Source of the DNA: Pseudomonadales bacterium
GTDB taxonomy: Bacteria > Pseudomonadota > Gammaproteobacteria > Pseudomonadales > Ketobacteraceae
Direction: 5' to 3'
DNA length: 64,000 bases
NCBI GenBank assembly: GCA_020062665.1
Contig: JAGUVW010000072.1
Span: 28,985 to 92,984 of the forward strand
The translations under genes and the position numbers were made by a program. Shown here one piece after another: positions 44,183 through 53,653 of the stretch. The notes under the pieces were generated by a model. It was not told where the DNA came from. It saw only the letters and a list, made by a program, of their open reading frames with translations, and made no database searches. Each line of letters starts with the position of its first letter. Positions within the stretch are counted from its first letter, which is position 1.

Positions 44183-45997
44183 TTACAGATTGTCGCCGGT
44201 CTGATCCGCCGACCACGCGACGTTGCTGAAAACCGGGTTGCCGGAAGTCAGCGCGGTATTTTTGCGGCGCTCATCCCGGATCACATTGCGGTGGACGCGA
44301 ATTGAAAACTGCCCGGTGCGACGCAGGGCCTGAATGGCCTCGTAAAAAGGCCGCTCGGTTTTGCTGAAGCTGCTGAGCGGTTCCCGTTCGTTCTCCAGCC
44401 CGTGATGGCGCTGTAAATCGTGCCCGCCTGGCCACCACTTTTCGGCGGGCTGCGCGCCGCCTTCCGGCAGACGCACATACAGGGTGATTTTTCCGCTGCG
44501 GGGATTGCCCTGGCCCAAGGTCTGCTCCGGTTGCGCCCACCAGCATCCGCCGCCGCTGGTGGGGGCTTTGGGGTTGGCGCGATCCAGCAACGGCAGGTAC
44601 AGACGCAGCTGCCAGTTGGCGCGGGATGGATTGGCGCGATGGGGTGATTGCAGGTTGGGGCTGACCTCCGGGCCAAACTGGCAGGTCAGCACGGCGCTTT
44701 CCCTGGTCCAGGCCGAACGCAGCGACGTGTTGGCAACGCTCTGCGCTGTGACGACAGCCTGCACCTCCCGTGGGCGCGGATAGCGCGCGGAAATACCTGG
44801 CTGAAAGTCGTCGCACAGGGATTCAAAGCGATCCACTTCTTCTTTGGCCCAGCACTGGTTGTCGGGCGACGCGACACCCTTGGGTTTGCGCTCAAAGGCC
44901 GCGCATTCTTCCGTACCGGCATTGGGTCGACGCCAATCACTGGGGCGTGCGGCTATGCGTTCGTCCGCCGCGTGTGCCAGCGTTGTGCACACTTCCTTGC
45001 GGCACTGTCCGCCGTTCCACCAGGTGAAAGCAGCGGGCGTGTTTTCCGGCGGCGCTGTGTCCCAACCTCGGGTCACAGCGATATAGGCGGCGAGCTGGAA
45101 CACATCGCTATCGGTGAGCTGGGGCAGTGGTGCTGCCAGACGGTTGGCGTGCCCATTGCGAATGAACTCGCGGATGCGTCCCACCGGCACCGGGCGCTGC
45201 ATCGCAGGGATGGCGGCACGGCCATCTGTGCCGGGGCTGCCCTGAAACTCGCCGCCGTGACAACGTGCGCATTGACTGGTGTAGAGCTCGGCGCCCCAGT
45301 GCCGGTGTGTGGTCTGGCGCGCTTCATCCCGGCACACCTGCTTGGGCTGCGCCGGCCGCAGTCCGCGCAAATACTCATACAGCGGCAGATCCAGCTGCTC
45401 GTAACGCAAACGGGGGAACGCTGGCATCCGTCCATGACCGAAATAGGTGAGGCGCGAGAAGTCTTCAAACTTCATGGTCATGAAACGCAGATCGGGAATC
45501 GACAGCGGGAGTGCGCCGGAGATATCCCGTTGCAGAACAGGCGGATTGAGAGGCGCATCGACCGCACCATGACATCCCGCGCATTGCAGGCGATAGACAC
45601 TGGCTGGCGAGGGCTTACGGAGCGCCTCGACATTTACTCCGGTGGGTAACCGGGCACCGGTTGCCAGCGTGGGCGTGGTGCGTGATGAACCCTGGGTGCG
45701 AGCGGGCTGCGCGTTGCCGGCGGTCTGCAGCCAGGTGTGGATCGCGGCCACTTCGGCATCGCTCAGATCTGCGGTCAGGAATGCCGGCATGGGTTCGCGT
45801 CCTTCGCGCACAACGCGGCGGAAAGCAGCCGTATCCAGCGTCGTGCCGAACAGGCGCGGAGCAAAACCGTTGTCCGCCTGCGTGTCGTGGCAGCTTGCGC
45901 AATACAGTTCGTAGTGCGGATTGGCGCTGGCAACGGCGCACCACAGAACACCCAGCAGACTCCAGCAAACCGTGCGCATGCAACTCAGCAGTTTCAT
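44183..45997 (-). CDS. Three-haem c-type cytochrome with a large unknown C-terminal region
   Basis: 604 residues from ATG 45997, chosen for its signal peptide MKLLSCMRTVCWSLLGVLWCAVASA; starts at 45979 or 46024 are also possible. Three CxxCH haem sites are seen: CASCH (33-37), CAGCH (139-143) and CARCH (243-247), each with a later Met candidate ligand (REPMPAF, GRMPAF, AAIPAMQ). Residues from about 300 to 604 hold several Cys and Trp and show no recognised domain. It is periplasmic and probably carries electrons. It starts 34 bases after the guanine deaminase stop on the same strand, so it may be cotranscribed. The partner enzyme is unknown. Confidence 0.82.
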   Translation of the reverse strand: MKLLSCMRTVCWSLLGVLWCAVASANPHYELYCASCHDTQADNGFAPRLFGTTLDTAAFRRVVREGREPMPAFLTADLSDAEVAAIHTWLQTAGNAQPARTQGSSRTTPTLATGARLPTGVNVEALRKPSPASVYRLQCAGCHGAVDAPLNPPVLQRDISGALPLSIPDLRFMTMKFEDFSRLTYFGHGRMPAFPRLRYEQLDLPLYEYLRGLRPAQPKQVCRDEARQTTHRHWGAELYTSQCARCHGGEFQGSPGTDGRAAIPAMQRPVPVGRIREFIRNGHANRLAAPLPQLTDSDVFQLAAYIAVTRGWDTAPPENTPAAFTWWNGGQCRKEVCTTLAHAADERIAARPSDWRRPNAGTEECAAFERKPKGVASPDNQCWAKEEVDRFESLCDDFQPGISARYPRPREVQAVVTAQSVANTSLRSAWTRESAVLTCQFGPEVSPNLQSPHRANPSRANWQLRLYLPLLDRANPKAPTSGGGCWWAQPEQTLGQGNPRSGKITLYVRLPEGGAQPAEKWWPGGHDLQRHHGLENEREPLSSFSKTERPFYEAIQALRRTGQFSIRVHRNVIRDERRKNTALTSGNPVFSNVAWSADQTGDNL

Positions 45998-46031
45998 CCG
46001 GCAGCGTGTCTGAATCCCTGTCATCGCTTCG

Positions 46032-47348
46032 TCAACCATGCCCGCCACGCCGGTGCACGCACTGCCCCGCTGCATACGTGGCCTGCACCAGGCGATCATC
46101 CCCCAGGGTATTGAGCACGAACAGCAGATCCTCCGGCCCGCGACAGTGTTGCAGGCGATAGGCCAGCAGCGGCGTGGCGTCCAGATCCAGAATCACGAAA
46201 TCACCATCCTTGCCGGCCTGCAGATTGCCGATGCAGTGATCCAGGCTCAGCGCGCGCGCCGCGCCCAGCGTGGCAAAATAAAACGCCTGCAGCGGAGCGA
46301 GATTCACCCCCTGCAGCTGCTGGATCTTGTAGGCTTCATCCAGCGTGCGGAACAGCGAAAAGCTGGTGCCCGCCCCCACATCGGTACCCAGCGCCACATG
46401 CACGCCATGCTGCTGCATTTTCTGCAGATCGAACAAACCGGAACCGAGGAACAGATTCGACGTCGGACAGTGCGCCACCGTGGCACCCGCCGCTGCAAGG
46501 CGCTGACATTCGCTGTCGCACAGATGCACGCCGTGGGCGAATACACTACGCCGGCCCACCAACCCAGCGTCTTCATACACCTGCAGATAGTCCTGCGCCT
46601 GAGGGAACAGTTGCTGCACCCATTTCACTTCATCGGTGTTTTCCGCCAGATGGGTGTGCAGATAGAGATCGGGATATTCCTGCAGCAGTTTTCCCGCCAC
46701 CTGCAATTGCTCCGGCGACGAGCTGGGCGCGAAGCGCGGCGTCACCGCATAACGCAGGCGATCGACGTTGTGCCAGCGCTCGATCAATTTTTTCGATTGC
46801 TCGTAGGCGCATTCCGGCGTGTCGAGCAGTTCCGGCGGCGCATTGCGATCCATCAGCACCTTGCCGGCGATCAGACAGAGGTTTTTGTCCTTCGCCGCAC
46901 TGAACAGCGCAGTCACCGACTGCGGATGCACCGTGCAGAACACCAGTGCGGTGGTGGTGCCGTTGCGCAGCAGTTCCTGCAGAAAAAATTCCGCCACGCC
47001 GCGTGCGTGTTCGACATCGCCAAACTCGGCTTCGGCGGGAAAGGTGTACTGGGTGAGCCAATCCAGCAGCTGGTTGCCGTGGGCACCGATCATGCCGGTC
47101 TGCGGGTAATGCACGTGAGCGTCGATGAAACCGGGAATGATCAGGTGATTGGGATATTCGCGCACGCTGACATTGAACGGCAGCGGCAGCAGCTGATCCG
47201 CCGGCCCCACGGCCTTGATCTTGCCATCCTGAATCCACAGGATACCGTCCTCGAAATACTGCAGCGCGCTGTCACCGACGCGGGCCGGATCATCGAGCAA
47301 ATGCAGGATGCGGGCCCGGTAGGCGCGATTGTCGTAAATACTGCTCAT
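46032..47348 (-). CDS. guaD: Guanine deaminase
   Basis: 438 residues from ATG 47348. Amidohydrolase zinc-site motifs appear in order: PGFIDAHVHYPQ, HTHLAEN, FAHGVHL and GTDVGAGTSFS. The last is typical of guanine deaminase. It converts guanine to xanthine and ammonia in the cytoplasm for purine salvage or use as nitrogen. An upstream in-frame ATG at 47414 overlaps the 3' end region of feoB and is rejected. No xanthine dehydrogenase or permease gene is adjacent. Confidence 0.92.
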   Translation of the reverse strand: MSSIYDNRAYRARILHLLDDPARVGDSALQYFEDGILWIQDGKIKAVGPADQLLPLPFNVSVREYPNHLIIPGFIDAHVHYPQTGMIGAHGNQLLDWLTQYTFPAEAEFGDVEHARGVAEFFLQELLRNGTTTALVFCTVHPQSVTALFSAAKDKNLCLIAGKVLMDRNAPPELLDTPECAYEQSKKLIERWHNVDRLRYAVTPRFAPSSSPEQLQVAGKLLQEYPDLYLHTHLAENTDEVKWVQQLFPQAQDYLQVYEDAGLVGRRSVFAHGVHLCDSECQRLAAAGATVAHCPTSNLFLGSGLFDLQKMQQHGVHVALGTDVGAGTSFSLFRTLDEAYKIQQLQGVNLAPLQAFYFATLGAARALSLDHCIGNLQAGKDGDFVILDLDATPLLAYRLQHCRGPEDLLFVLNTLGDDRLVQATYAAGQCVHRRGGHG

Positions 47349-47423
47349 GGGTGGCGCTGACTCCGTGATCGGTGCTGATGCGCGGATTACATAACGCCAG
47401 CCGCTGGATGGCAAGTGTCCGTG

Positions 47424-49751
47424 TCAGACATTCACCAGGGGAATCAACTGCGCCCGGCGCTGCTGCTCCAGCAGCTGCGCACGTCGGCCCAGCAGGATCA
47501 GCGCGGCAAAACCTGTGCCCAGCAACAGCAGCATGGCCAGACTCCAGGTAAGCGACGCCAGCGGATGCAGGGACAGCGTGGCCAGTTGATAGAACAGCAC
47601 CGCCACCCCGTAGCCCATTATCAGGCTCCAGCCCAGACTGAAACCGGCCCACACGCCGCCCAGTTCCTTGTACACCGCCCCCAGCGTGGCGACGCAGGGC
47701 GCATACAGCAGCACGAACAACAGATAGGCAAAAGCCGCCACCGCGCCACCAAACTGCTGCACCAGCACGCCCAGGGTACCCACCTGCACGGCCTGCGCCT
47801 CGGCCACGGCAGTAGCGTCATCCAGCTTGCCCACATCCAGCCCCAGCGGATCACCCAGACGCTGGGCCAGGGCAGCCAGATTGTCCGGCACCGTTTGCAG
47901 CGCTGCGCCAATGGACGCGCCGAAATCAAAGGCCGCATCCGACGCAGGCAACGCCGCCGAATACAGTGCATCCAGCGTGCCTACCACCACTTCCTTGGCG
48001 AACAGCCCGGTAAAGATTCCCACGGTGGCCGGCCAGTTGTCGTCCTGCACCCCCATGGGCGCGAACAGCGGCGTAATGCTGCGGCCGATGGCGGCAATCA
48101 CCGACCGCTCGCTGTTCTGGTGGCCGAAGCTGCCGTCCGTGCCCACGGAGCTGAGCACGTTCAGCACCAGCACCACAGCGACAATCGCCTTGCCCGCCCG
48201 CAGCACAAAACCCTGCAAGCGCTGCCAGGTGCGAATCAGCAGATTTTTCAGCGTGGGAATGTGATAGGGCGGCAATTCCAGAATGAATGGCGACATCGGC
48301 CCGCTCAGCATAAAGCGTCGCAGAACAAAGCCCGTGAGAATCGCCAGCGCAATGCCGATGATGTAGAGCAGGAATACCACATTCTGGCCATTGCGGGGAA
48401 AGAACGCTGCCGCAAACAGCGCGTACACGGTCAGACGCGCACCACAGGACATATACGGCGCCATCAACGTCGCCACCAGACGATCGTTCTGATGTTCCAG
48501 GGTACGCGCCGCCATCACGCTCGGCACATTGCAGCCGAATCCTACGATCAGCGGCACGAACGCCTTGCCCGGCAATCCCACCGCGCGCATGACGCGATCG
48601 ACGATAAAGGCCGCCCGCGCCATGTAGCCGGAATCTTCCAGAAACGACAGACACAGAAACAAACCCGCGATCACCGGAATGAACGACGCCACCAGCTGGA
48701 TGCCACCACCCAGGCCATCCGCCAGCAGCGCGATGACCCATTCCGGCGCGTGCAGGCTGCTCATCCAGGCGCGCGGGCCTTCGACAAAAATCGCCGCTGC
48801 GATGCCATCAAACACGTCGATGAAGGCGCTGCCCACATTGATCGACAGCATGAACATCAGATACATCACCAGCAGAAACAGCGGAATCCCCAGCACCCGG
48901 TTGAGCAGCACGGCGTCGAGCAGCTGCGACCAGTTGCGATGGCGCTGCTGATCGCGGGTCACGCTGTCATTCACCACGCCGTCGATCCAGCGGTAACGGC
49001 CATTCACCAGCGCCTGTTCCAGCGGCTCGCCCAGCTGCTGGCTCAGTTCGGCGCTGCGCTCACGCAGCTGCTGCTGATGTTCCGCAGAAAAAAATCTGAG
49101 CGCACCGGCATCCTGTTCCAGCGCCGCCAGTGCCAGCAGATGATGATGGATGTCGCGCACACCGCGCAGCGGTTGTGCCAGTTCCGCGATCGCCTGTTCG
49201 ATGGGCGCCGCGTAATGGAACGGCCGCATCGGACACACCGGTTTCGCCCGCAGGTTTTCCACCACGTCCAGCAGCATGCCCAGGCCTTCTCCACGACTCG
49301 CCACGATGGGCACCACCGGGCAACCCAGCCGCTGCGACAGCGCGAACGGATCGATGTGAATGCCATTCTGGTGCGCCACGTCCGACATGTTCAGCGCCAC
49401 CACCATCGGCAGCGACGCATCCAGCAGCTGCGTGGTCAGATACAGATTGCGCTCCAGGCTCGACGCATCGACGATATTCAGCACCAGCGCCGCATTGCCG
49501 GAGAAAATGAATGTCTGCGCGATCTGCTCATCCAGCGACGTGTCGTCGGCGCCCACATGCAGGGAATAGGTGCCGGGCAGATCGATCAGCTCGTATTCCT
49601 GACCGCCGTGATGAAACACGCCGGATTTCTTTTCCACGGTGACGCCGGGCCAGTTGCCTACCCGCTGGCGGGCGCCGGTGAGGGCGTTGAACAGGGTGGT
49701 CTTGCCGCAATTGGGATTGCCCACCAGGGCCACGGTGAAGGGAGTGTTCAT
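47424..49751 (-). CDS. feoB: Ferrous iron transport protein B
   Basis: 775 residues, normal for FeoB. The N-terminal G-protein domain has VGNPNCGKTTLFNALTG (P-loop), DLPGTYSL (G3) and ALNMSDVA (G4-like NxxD). About ten membrane helices follow, with a gate motif region VPLIVGFGCNVPSVMA and CPCVATL-like APCVATLGA near the end, both containing the conserved Cys. It moves Fe(II) across the inner membrane. It overlaps feoA by four bases (ATGA), so they are translated together. No feoC was seen after it. Confidence 0.96.
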   Translation of the reverse strand: MNTPFTVALVGNPNCGKTTLFNALTGARQRVGNWPGVTVEKKSGVFHHGGQEYELIDLPGTYSLHVGADDTSLDEQIAQTFIFSGNAALVLNIVDASSLERNLYLTTQLLDASLPMVVALNMSDVAHQNGIHIDPFALSQRLGCPVVPIVASRGEGLGMLLDVVENLRAKPVCPMRPFHYAAPIEQAIAELAQPLRGVRDIHHHLLALAALEQDAGALRFFSAEHQQQLRERSAELSQQLGEPLEQALVNGRYRWIDGVVNDSVTRDQQRHRNWSQLLDAVLLNRVLGIPLFLLVMYLMFMLSINVGSAFIDVFDGIAAAIFVEGPRAWMSSLHAPEWVIALLADGLGGGIQLVASFIPVIAGLFLCLSFLEDSGYMARAAFIVDRVMRAVGLPGKAFVPLIVGFGCNVPSVMAARTLEHQNDRLVATLMAPYMSCGARLTVYALFAAAFFPRNGQNVVFLLYIIGIALAILTGFVLRRFMLSGPMSPFILELPPYHIPTLKNLLIRTWQRLQGFVLRAGKAIVAVVLVLNVLSSVGTDGSFGHQNSERSVIAAIGRSITPLFAPMGVQDDNWPATVGIFTGLFAKEVVVGTLDALYSAALPASDAAFDFGASIGAALQTVPDNLAALAQRLGDPLGLDVGKLDDATAVAEAQAVQVGTLGVLVQQFGGAVAAFAYLLFVLLYAPCVATLGAVYKELGGVWAGFSLGWSLIMGYGVAVLFYQLATLSLHPLASLTWSLAMLLLLGTGFAALILLGRRAQLLEQQRRAQLIPLVNV

Positions 49752-49981
49752 AGCACCTCCACCTGCAGGCCGGCGGCTTCCTGGCGGCGCAGGCTCAGGC
49801 AGAAACCACGCACGCTGATTTCCACCGGATCACCCAAGGGCGCCACCCGCTGCACCGTGAAGCAGGTGCCCGGCGTCAGGCCCATGCTCATGAGTTTCTT
49901 GCGGTAGGAATCACCCAGGCCGTGGTAGCTGACAACCCGGGCACGGGCTCCCACGGGAAGGGCGGAAAAGGACAGGGACAT
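49748..49981 (-). CDS. feoA: Ferrous iron transport protein A
   Basis: 77 residues, an SH3-like FeoA. LPVGARARVVSYHGLGDSYR and KLMSMGLTPGTCFTVQRVAPL are the characteristic stretches, ending VEISVRGFCLSLRR. It is a cytoplasmic partner needed for FeoB activity. A Fur-box-like site lies 35 bases upstream. The gene is the first of the feoAB operon. Confidence 0.94.
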   Translation of the reverse strand: MSLSFSALPVGARARVVSYHGLGDSYRKKLMSMGLTPGTCFTVQRVAPLGDPVEISVRGFCLSLRRQEAAGLQVEVL

Positions 49982-50015
49982 GCGTCACCCCCGACGACAG
50001 GGAGAAAGGATTAAC

Positions 50016-50034
50016 GCAAATGCTAGTTATTCTC
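50016..50034 (-). promoter_or_regulatory. Fur-box-like site upstream of feoAB
   Basis: Read on the minus strand, GAGAATAACTAGCATTTGC matches the 19-base Fur consensus (GATAATGATWATCATTATC) at 13 positions by my count, including both half-site cores. It is correctly placed before feoA, where iron repression is expected. Confidence 0.7.
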
Positions 50035-50153
50035 AGGTGATGAGACAATCCCCCATGCATACCTGGGGAGAGAAAGTGGGTGTGATCGTGATGGGGATCA
50101 ATGATCCAAAAGGTTGGGGGACAGCCGGCAGCAACCGGCTATCCCGGACCAGA

Positions 50154-50765
50154 TCAGTTGATGCGCACCAAATGGGGCCTCAGGGCCGCTGGCACCTGAT
50201 CAATGGTAATCACGCTGAGTGTGTCTTCCGGCTTCGGCGCTGACTCTGCACTCTTGCCCGTATCGGCGCCTTCTACCGGAGCGGCTTCTTCTGTGACTTC
50301 CACTGGTGCAGCCGGCTGGGATGCAGCCTCGCCATTCTCCACAACGGGCTCCGTGGGGGGCGCCAGTTCCACCAGCGTGACTTCACTGTTCTCTGGCAGT
50401 TTCCACATGGCACCGGTAATCGGATCCACGATCAACATGCCGATCAGGCCGCCGAAAATGATATTGCCCCAAAACCAGCCGTCCATGCTGCTGTCGATGG
50501 TGACTGACTGCTCGGCGAAGCCATCTTTCTCGAATTTGACGACATAAGTGGCGGAACCAAAGTAACCGTTACCGGATTTCAGAGTTACGGTTTGCGGCGT
50601 GGTGCCGGAGTGAACCACTTCGCCGTCGAGCTTGGTGATTTCAAACACAGCGCCTTCCGGTGCCGACTTGATGGCGACGGGATAGTCACTGTCACTCACG
50701 ATAGAAGCGCAACCAGTCAATGTGGCAATAGCCCCAATTCCCAATACAGAGAACAAACGTGTCAT
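50154..50765 (-). CDS. Lipoprotein with PEGA-like domain
   Basis: 203 residues. Lipoprotein signal MTRLFSVLGIGAIATLTGC with lipobox LTGC (Cys19). Residues 30-95 look like a PEGA-type beta domain: SAPEGAVFEITKLDGEVVHS, then TPQTVTLKSGNGYF and YVVKFEKDGFAEQSV. A short hydrophobic glycine-rich segment WGNIIFGGLIGMLIVDPITGAMW (about 98-120) follows and could insert in a membrane. The C-terminus is an acidic Pro/Glu/Ala-rich tail. Similar lipoproteins often accompany envelope signalling or secretion genes. Confidence 0.78.
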   Translation of the reverse strand: MTRLFSVLGIGAIATLTGCASIVSDSDYPVAIKSAPEGAVFEITKLDGEVVHSGTTPQTVTLKSGNGYFGSATYVVKFEKDGFAEQSVTIDSSMDGWFWGNIIFGGLIGMLIVDPITGAMWKLPENSEVTLVELAPPTEPVVENGEAASQPAAPVEVTEEAAPVEGADTGKSAESAPKPEDTLSVITIDQVPAALRPHLVRIN

Positions 50766-50931
50766 AGAAACATCCTGCAGAAAGATTCGTTTAAAAGATT
50801 ATGAAGGGCGCCGTCCGGCAGGATCGGCTGCGCAAAATTAGCACAATGCGCCGGAAAATCTTTGTGAAATATTGCCAAAAAAGGGCCTTGCCCGTGGCCG
50901 ACCGGCTTGCGACCGATCGCGCCGCCCAGGC

Positions 50932-51438
50932 TCAGCGCAACCCCAGCGCCTGCTGCAGATCCTGCACCTTCACCTGCAGCTCCGCCACCTGCTGGCGCTG
51001 CTGCAACGCCGGCATTGCGGTGCCACTGGCACGGGCGGCGTCCATGTCTGTCTGCAGTTGCTGCAGCTGGGTTTCCACCGCGGTGATCTGCTGTTCGATC
51101 TGCTGGTTACCGGCGGCCTTGCTGCGGATTTCCCCCAGCAAATTCTTCACGCTGCCGCTAAGACGATCGACGCTCGCCTGCTGGGCTGCCAGATCGGTGG
51201 CCACCTGGGTGCTTTCCTGCTGCAGCGCATCGTAGGTGGCGCGGAACAGCTGGTTGGCTTTCTGCTCGTCCACCAGAATGGCCTGGCGCTCCTGCACCCG
51301 CTGGTCGTAGTGGCCGCCGTACACGCAACCGGCCTTGTTGATGAAGCCGGCGTCACGGTTGCCGGGATCGCAGTCCTGGGGCGTGGTGGCGCAGCCGGCC
51401 AGAGTAACCACCGCGATAGCAAACAGTGAATGCTTCAT
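50932..51438 (-). CDS. Coiled-coil lipoprotein (second of pair)
   Basis: 168 residues from ATG 51438. Signal MKHSLFAIAVVTLAGC has lipobox LAGC (Cys16). A short Cys-containing head (QDCDPGNRDAGFINKAGCVY) precedes about 115 residues of Gln-rich coiled coil to the C-terminus. It begins seven bases after the stop of the lipoprotein gene at 51446 and belongs to the same operon. The pair probably forms a rod anchored in the outer membrane. Confidence 0.78.
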   Translation of the reverse strand: MKHSLFAIAVVTLAGCATTPQDCDPGNRDAGFINKAGCVYGGHYDQRVQERQAILVDEQKANQLFRATYDALQQESTQVATDLAAQQASVDRLSGSVKNLLGEIRSKAAGNQQIEQQITAVETQLQQLQTDMDAARASGTAMPALQQRQQVAELQVKVQDLQQALGLR

Positions 51439-51445
51439 CCGCGCA

Positions 51446-52159
51446 TCACCCCAGCACAATCGCCGCACGCTGCTGCTCCACCTGCTGCACGTTTTCCTGC
51501 AGCGAGATGATCTGCTTCTGCATGCGATTGATTTCGCTGTTCAGCGCCTGATTCTGCGGCGACTGCTGCTGTTCGGCCGCCGCCACCTGGCGCCATTCCT
51601 GTTCGCGCTTCTGCAGATTGGCCAGGGAACTGCGCAGATAGCGGGTATTGGCGTCCACCTGGGCCAGTTGCTGTTGCGCGGCGGCTTGATCCACCTGTTT
51701 CTGCGCCAGCTGGGTTTTCAGCGCGGCCAGTTTCTGTTTGTCCTGATTGAGTACGTCGGTGGCGGTAGCGGTGAGCGTCTGCAGCTTGCGGTTGTCCTCG
51801 CGCACGTCAGCGATCATGGTGTCCAGGCGCTGCTCGGTGTTGGCGTATTCGGCGCGGCGCTGGTCCAGATAATAGTTGGCGCCCATGCCCACACCGCAAC
51901 CGACCATGGCGGCGGTGATCATGCCCTTGTCGGAATCACAGGTGTTGGTGAGCTTGCAGGTGGCCAGGCCAACCAACGCGCCACCGGCGCACGCCGTGAG
52001 GCCGGATTTGCTGAAAAAGCGGGCTTCTTCGCTGCCAGTCAGTTGCGCGCTGGGTTGCGGGCCCGCCGGTTGTGATGTGCCGCCCCCGTCGAGGGTTTTG
52101 CAGCCGGCCAGTGTACCCAGCAGCAACAGAAGCGTCAGAAGGCGTAACCGCATAACCAT
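51446..52159 (-). CDS. Coiled-coil lipoprotein with glycine-zipper-like segment (first of pair)
   Basis: 237 residues from ATG 52159 with AGGAG seven bases upstream. Signal MVMRLRLLTLLLLLGTLAGC ends at a lipobox LAGC (Cys20). Residues about 50-95 contain ACAGGALVGLATCKLTNTC and MVGCGVGMGANYYLDQRR, a Gly- and Cys-rich hydrophobic zone like glycine-zipper envelope proteins. A Gln/Lys-rich coiled coil fills the remaining 130 residues. The neighbouring PP2C gene diverges from it with a 99-base gap. Confidence 0.78.
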   Translation of the reverse strand: MVMRLRLLTLLLLLGTLAGCKTLDGGGTSQPAGPQPSAQLTGSEEARFFSKSGLTACAGGALVGLATCKLTNTCDSDKGMITAAMVGCGVGMGANYYLDQRRAEYANTEQRLDTMIADVREDNRKLQTLTATATDVLNQDKQKLAALKTQLAQKQVDQAAAQQQLAQVDANTRYLRSSLANLQKREQEWRQVAAAEQQQSPQNQALNSEINRMQKQIISLQENVQQVEQQRAAIVLG

Positions 52160-52258
52160 GATCTCCTTAAACAGTGTTCGTTACCCGTACCACTGCCCAT
52201 GACAGCACGGATGGTGAGGCAGTATAGTGAAGCCCGCCCCCGCTTTGGAACCGTAAAA

Positions 52259-52990
52259 ATGCCGTTTCGCTGTCTGAGTCATTCGCTCACCGGTGCCCGC
52301 GCCCGCAACGAGGATGTGGTGCTGACATTCGCGCTGGGGCAGGATCAGTTCGCCATTCTGTGCGACGGCCTGGGCGGTTATCCCGATGGTGACTGGGCCT
52401 CGACCACCTTCGCCCACACCCTGCAGGACACCATCACCCGCCACCTGCCCGCCGACGACACACCGCCCCGGCAGGCGCTGGAGGACTGGCTGCAACGGGC
52501 GTGGCAACGCTTCATCCAGCTGCGCGAACAACAACAACGCCACGAGCAGGCCCAGACCACTCTCGCTCTGGCGTGGCTGGCAGAGGATTTCACCCTCACT
52601 GCCCACGCGGGCGATTCACGGATTTATGTGCTGGATGCCCAACAGGTGCGCTGGCGCAGCCGCGATCACACGCTGTATGAACTGGGCATTCTCAACGGCG
52701 ATATCGATCCGGTGACAACGCCCGTTGCCCAGGGTCAGCAGACGCTGCTGTACCGTTGCGTGAGCAGTCAGAAACCGCTGAAGCCCACCGTCACGGAACA
52801 GGCCGCACTGGCGGCGGGTGAAGGCGTGCTGCTGTGCAGCGATGGCGCCTGGCTGCATGTGACCGATGCGGAATGGTGCACGCTGCTGGTCCAACCGGAT
52901 CACTTGCCTGAATTATTGCAGCGGGCCGTGGAAAGGGGCGGCGACAAGGCAGACAACGCCAGCGCCGCACTGCTGATCAGAAACGCATAA
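52259..52990 (+). CDS. PP2C-family protein serine/threonine phosphatase
   Basis: 243 residues from ATG 52259; an upstream in-frame ATG at 52199 is less likely, as it is nearly at the lipoprotein promoter. Metal-binding motifs appear in order: ARNEDVVL (Asp19), ILCDGLGGY (Asp36-Gly37), HAGDSRIYVL, LCSDG and DKADNASAALL. These are the PPM/PP2C (Stp1/PppA-like) signatures. It would remove phosphate from proteins modified by the kinase at 53654. Its end overlaps the convergent barrel gene by 14 bases. Confidence 0.92.
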   Translation: MPFRCLSHSLTGARARNEDVVLTFALGQDQFAILCDGLGGYPDGDWASTTFAHTLQDTITRHLPADDTPPRQALEDWLQRAWQRFIQLREQQQRHEQAQTTLALAWLAEDFTLTAHAGDSRIYVLDAQQVRWRSRDHTLYELGILNGDIDPVTTPVAQGQQTLLYRCVSSQKPLKPTVTEQAALAAGEGVLLCSDGAWLHVTDAEWCTLLVQPDHLPELLQRAVERGGDKADNASAALLIRNA

Positions 52991-53633
52991 ACAGCTGCAG
53001 GTTCAGCGTCTGCACCACCATTTCAAAACCGTTGTCGCCATCGATCTCGGGTTCCAGCACATACCACAACGCCGACAAGCCCACCCCAAACGCCGGCGTG
53101 AACTGGTAGCTGAGATTGCCACCGCCGTAAAAACCCACATCGCTGCTGCTGTAGGTGCGCGTTTCCCGCTGGGTGACACCGCCGTCAGGCGTAGTGATGA
53201 AGGTGGCTTCGTAATCCAGATTCCAGTGCATCAAACCGAATTCCAGCGCGAACACAAACGGGATCTGATCGATCGGAAGCGAGAACACACCGCCCACGGT
53301 GATCGCCTTCGGGCTGGATTCATCCGACAGCTGCTCCACGTTCAGATTCAGATAGTCCTCGCGGAACGATTCGTCGAGAAACGTCACGCTGCCCAGATCG
53401 GCGTAACCTGCCCGAACGGCCACCATCGGCGTGAAATAGTACGAGGCAAAAACCCGATAGCCCTCATCAGTTTCGTCGATCTGGTTATCGACATCGCGGT
53501 GGGAAAGCGCTTGCTCTGCGCGGCCCAGCTCCAGGCCCAGTTCCAGGCGCTGATCGAACGCGGGCAGTGTTTGCGCCATTGTCGTGGTGCTTGCGCCTGC
53601 CAGCACGGCGGCGATCCATTTGTGATGTTTCAT
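52977..53633 (-). CDS. Outer-membrane beta-barrel protein
   Basis: 218 residues. Signal peptide MKHHKWIAAVLAGASTTTMA. The mature protein starts with LELGLELGRAEQALS and alternates strands such as FASYYFTPMVAVRAGYADLG and FVFALEFGLMHWNLDY, ending in LQLFMRF with a terminal Phe as required for barrel assembly. Likely eight strands. It follows the kinase gene by 20 bases on the same strand, suggesting one operon and a link to the kinase. Function unknown. Confidence 0.8.
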   Translation of the reverse strand: MKHHKWIAAVLAGASTTTMAQTLPAFDQRLELGLELGRAEQALSHRDVDNQIDETDEGYRVFASYYFTPMVAVRAGYADLGSVTFLDESFREDYLNLNVEQLSDESSPKAITVGGVFSLPIDQIPFVFALEFGLMHWNLDYEATFITTPDGGVTQRETRTYSSSDVGFYGGGNLSYQFTPAFGVGLSALWYVLEPEIDGDNGFEMVVQTLNLQLFMRF

Positions 53634-53653
53634 GTGTGGTTTCCGTTCGCTGG

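Noticed and set aside
47415..49907. Rightward open frame opposite feoB
   Set aside because: Antisense to FeoB with Gln/His/Arg-rich composition; FeoB motifs are unmistakable on the other strand.
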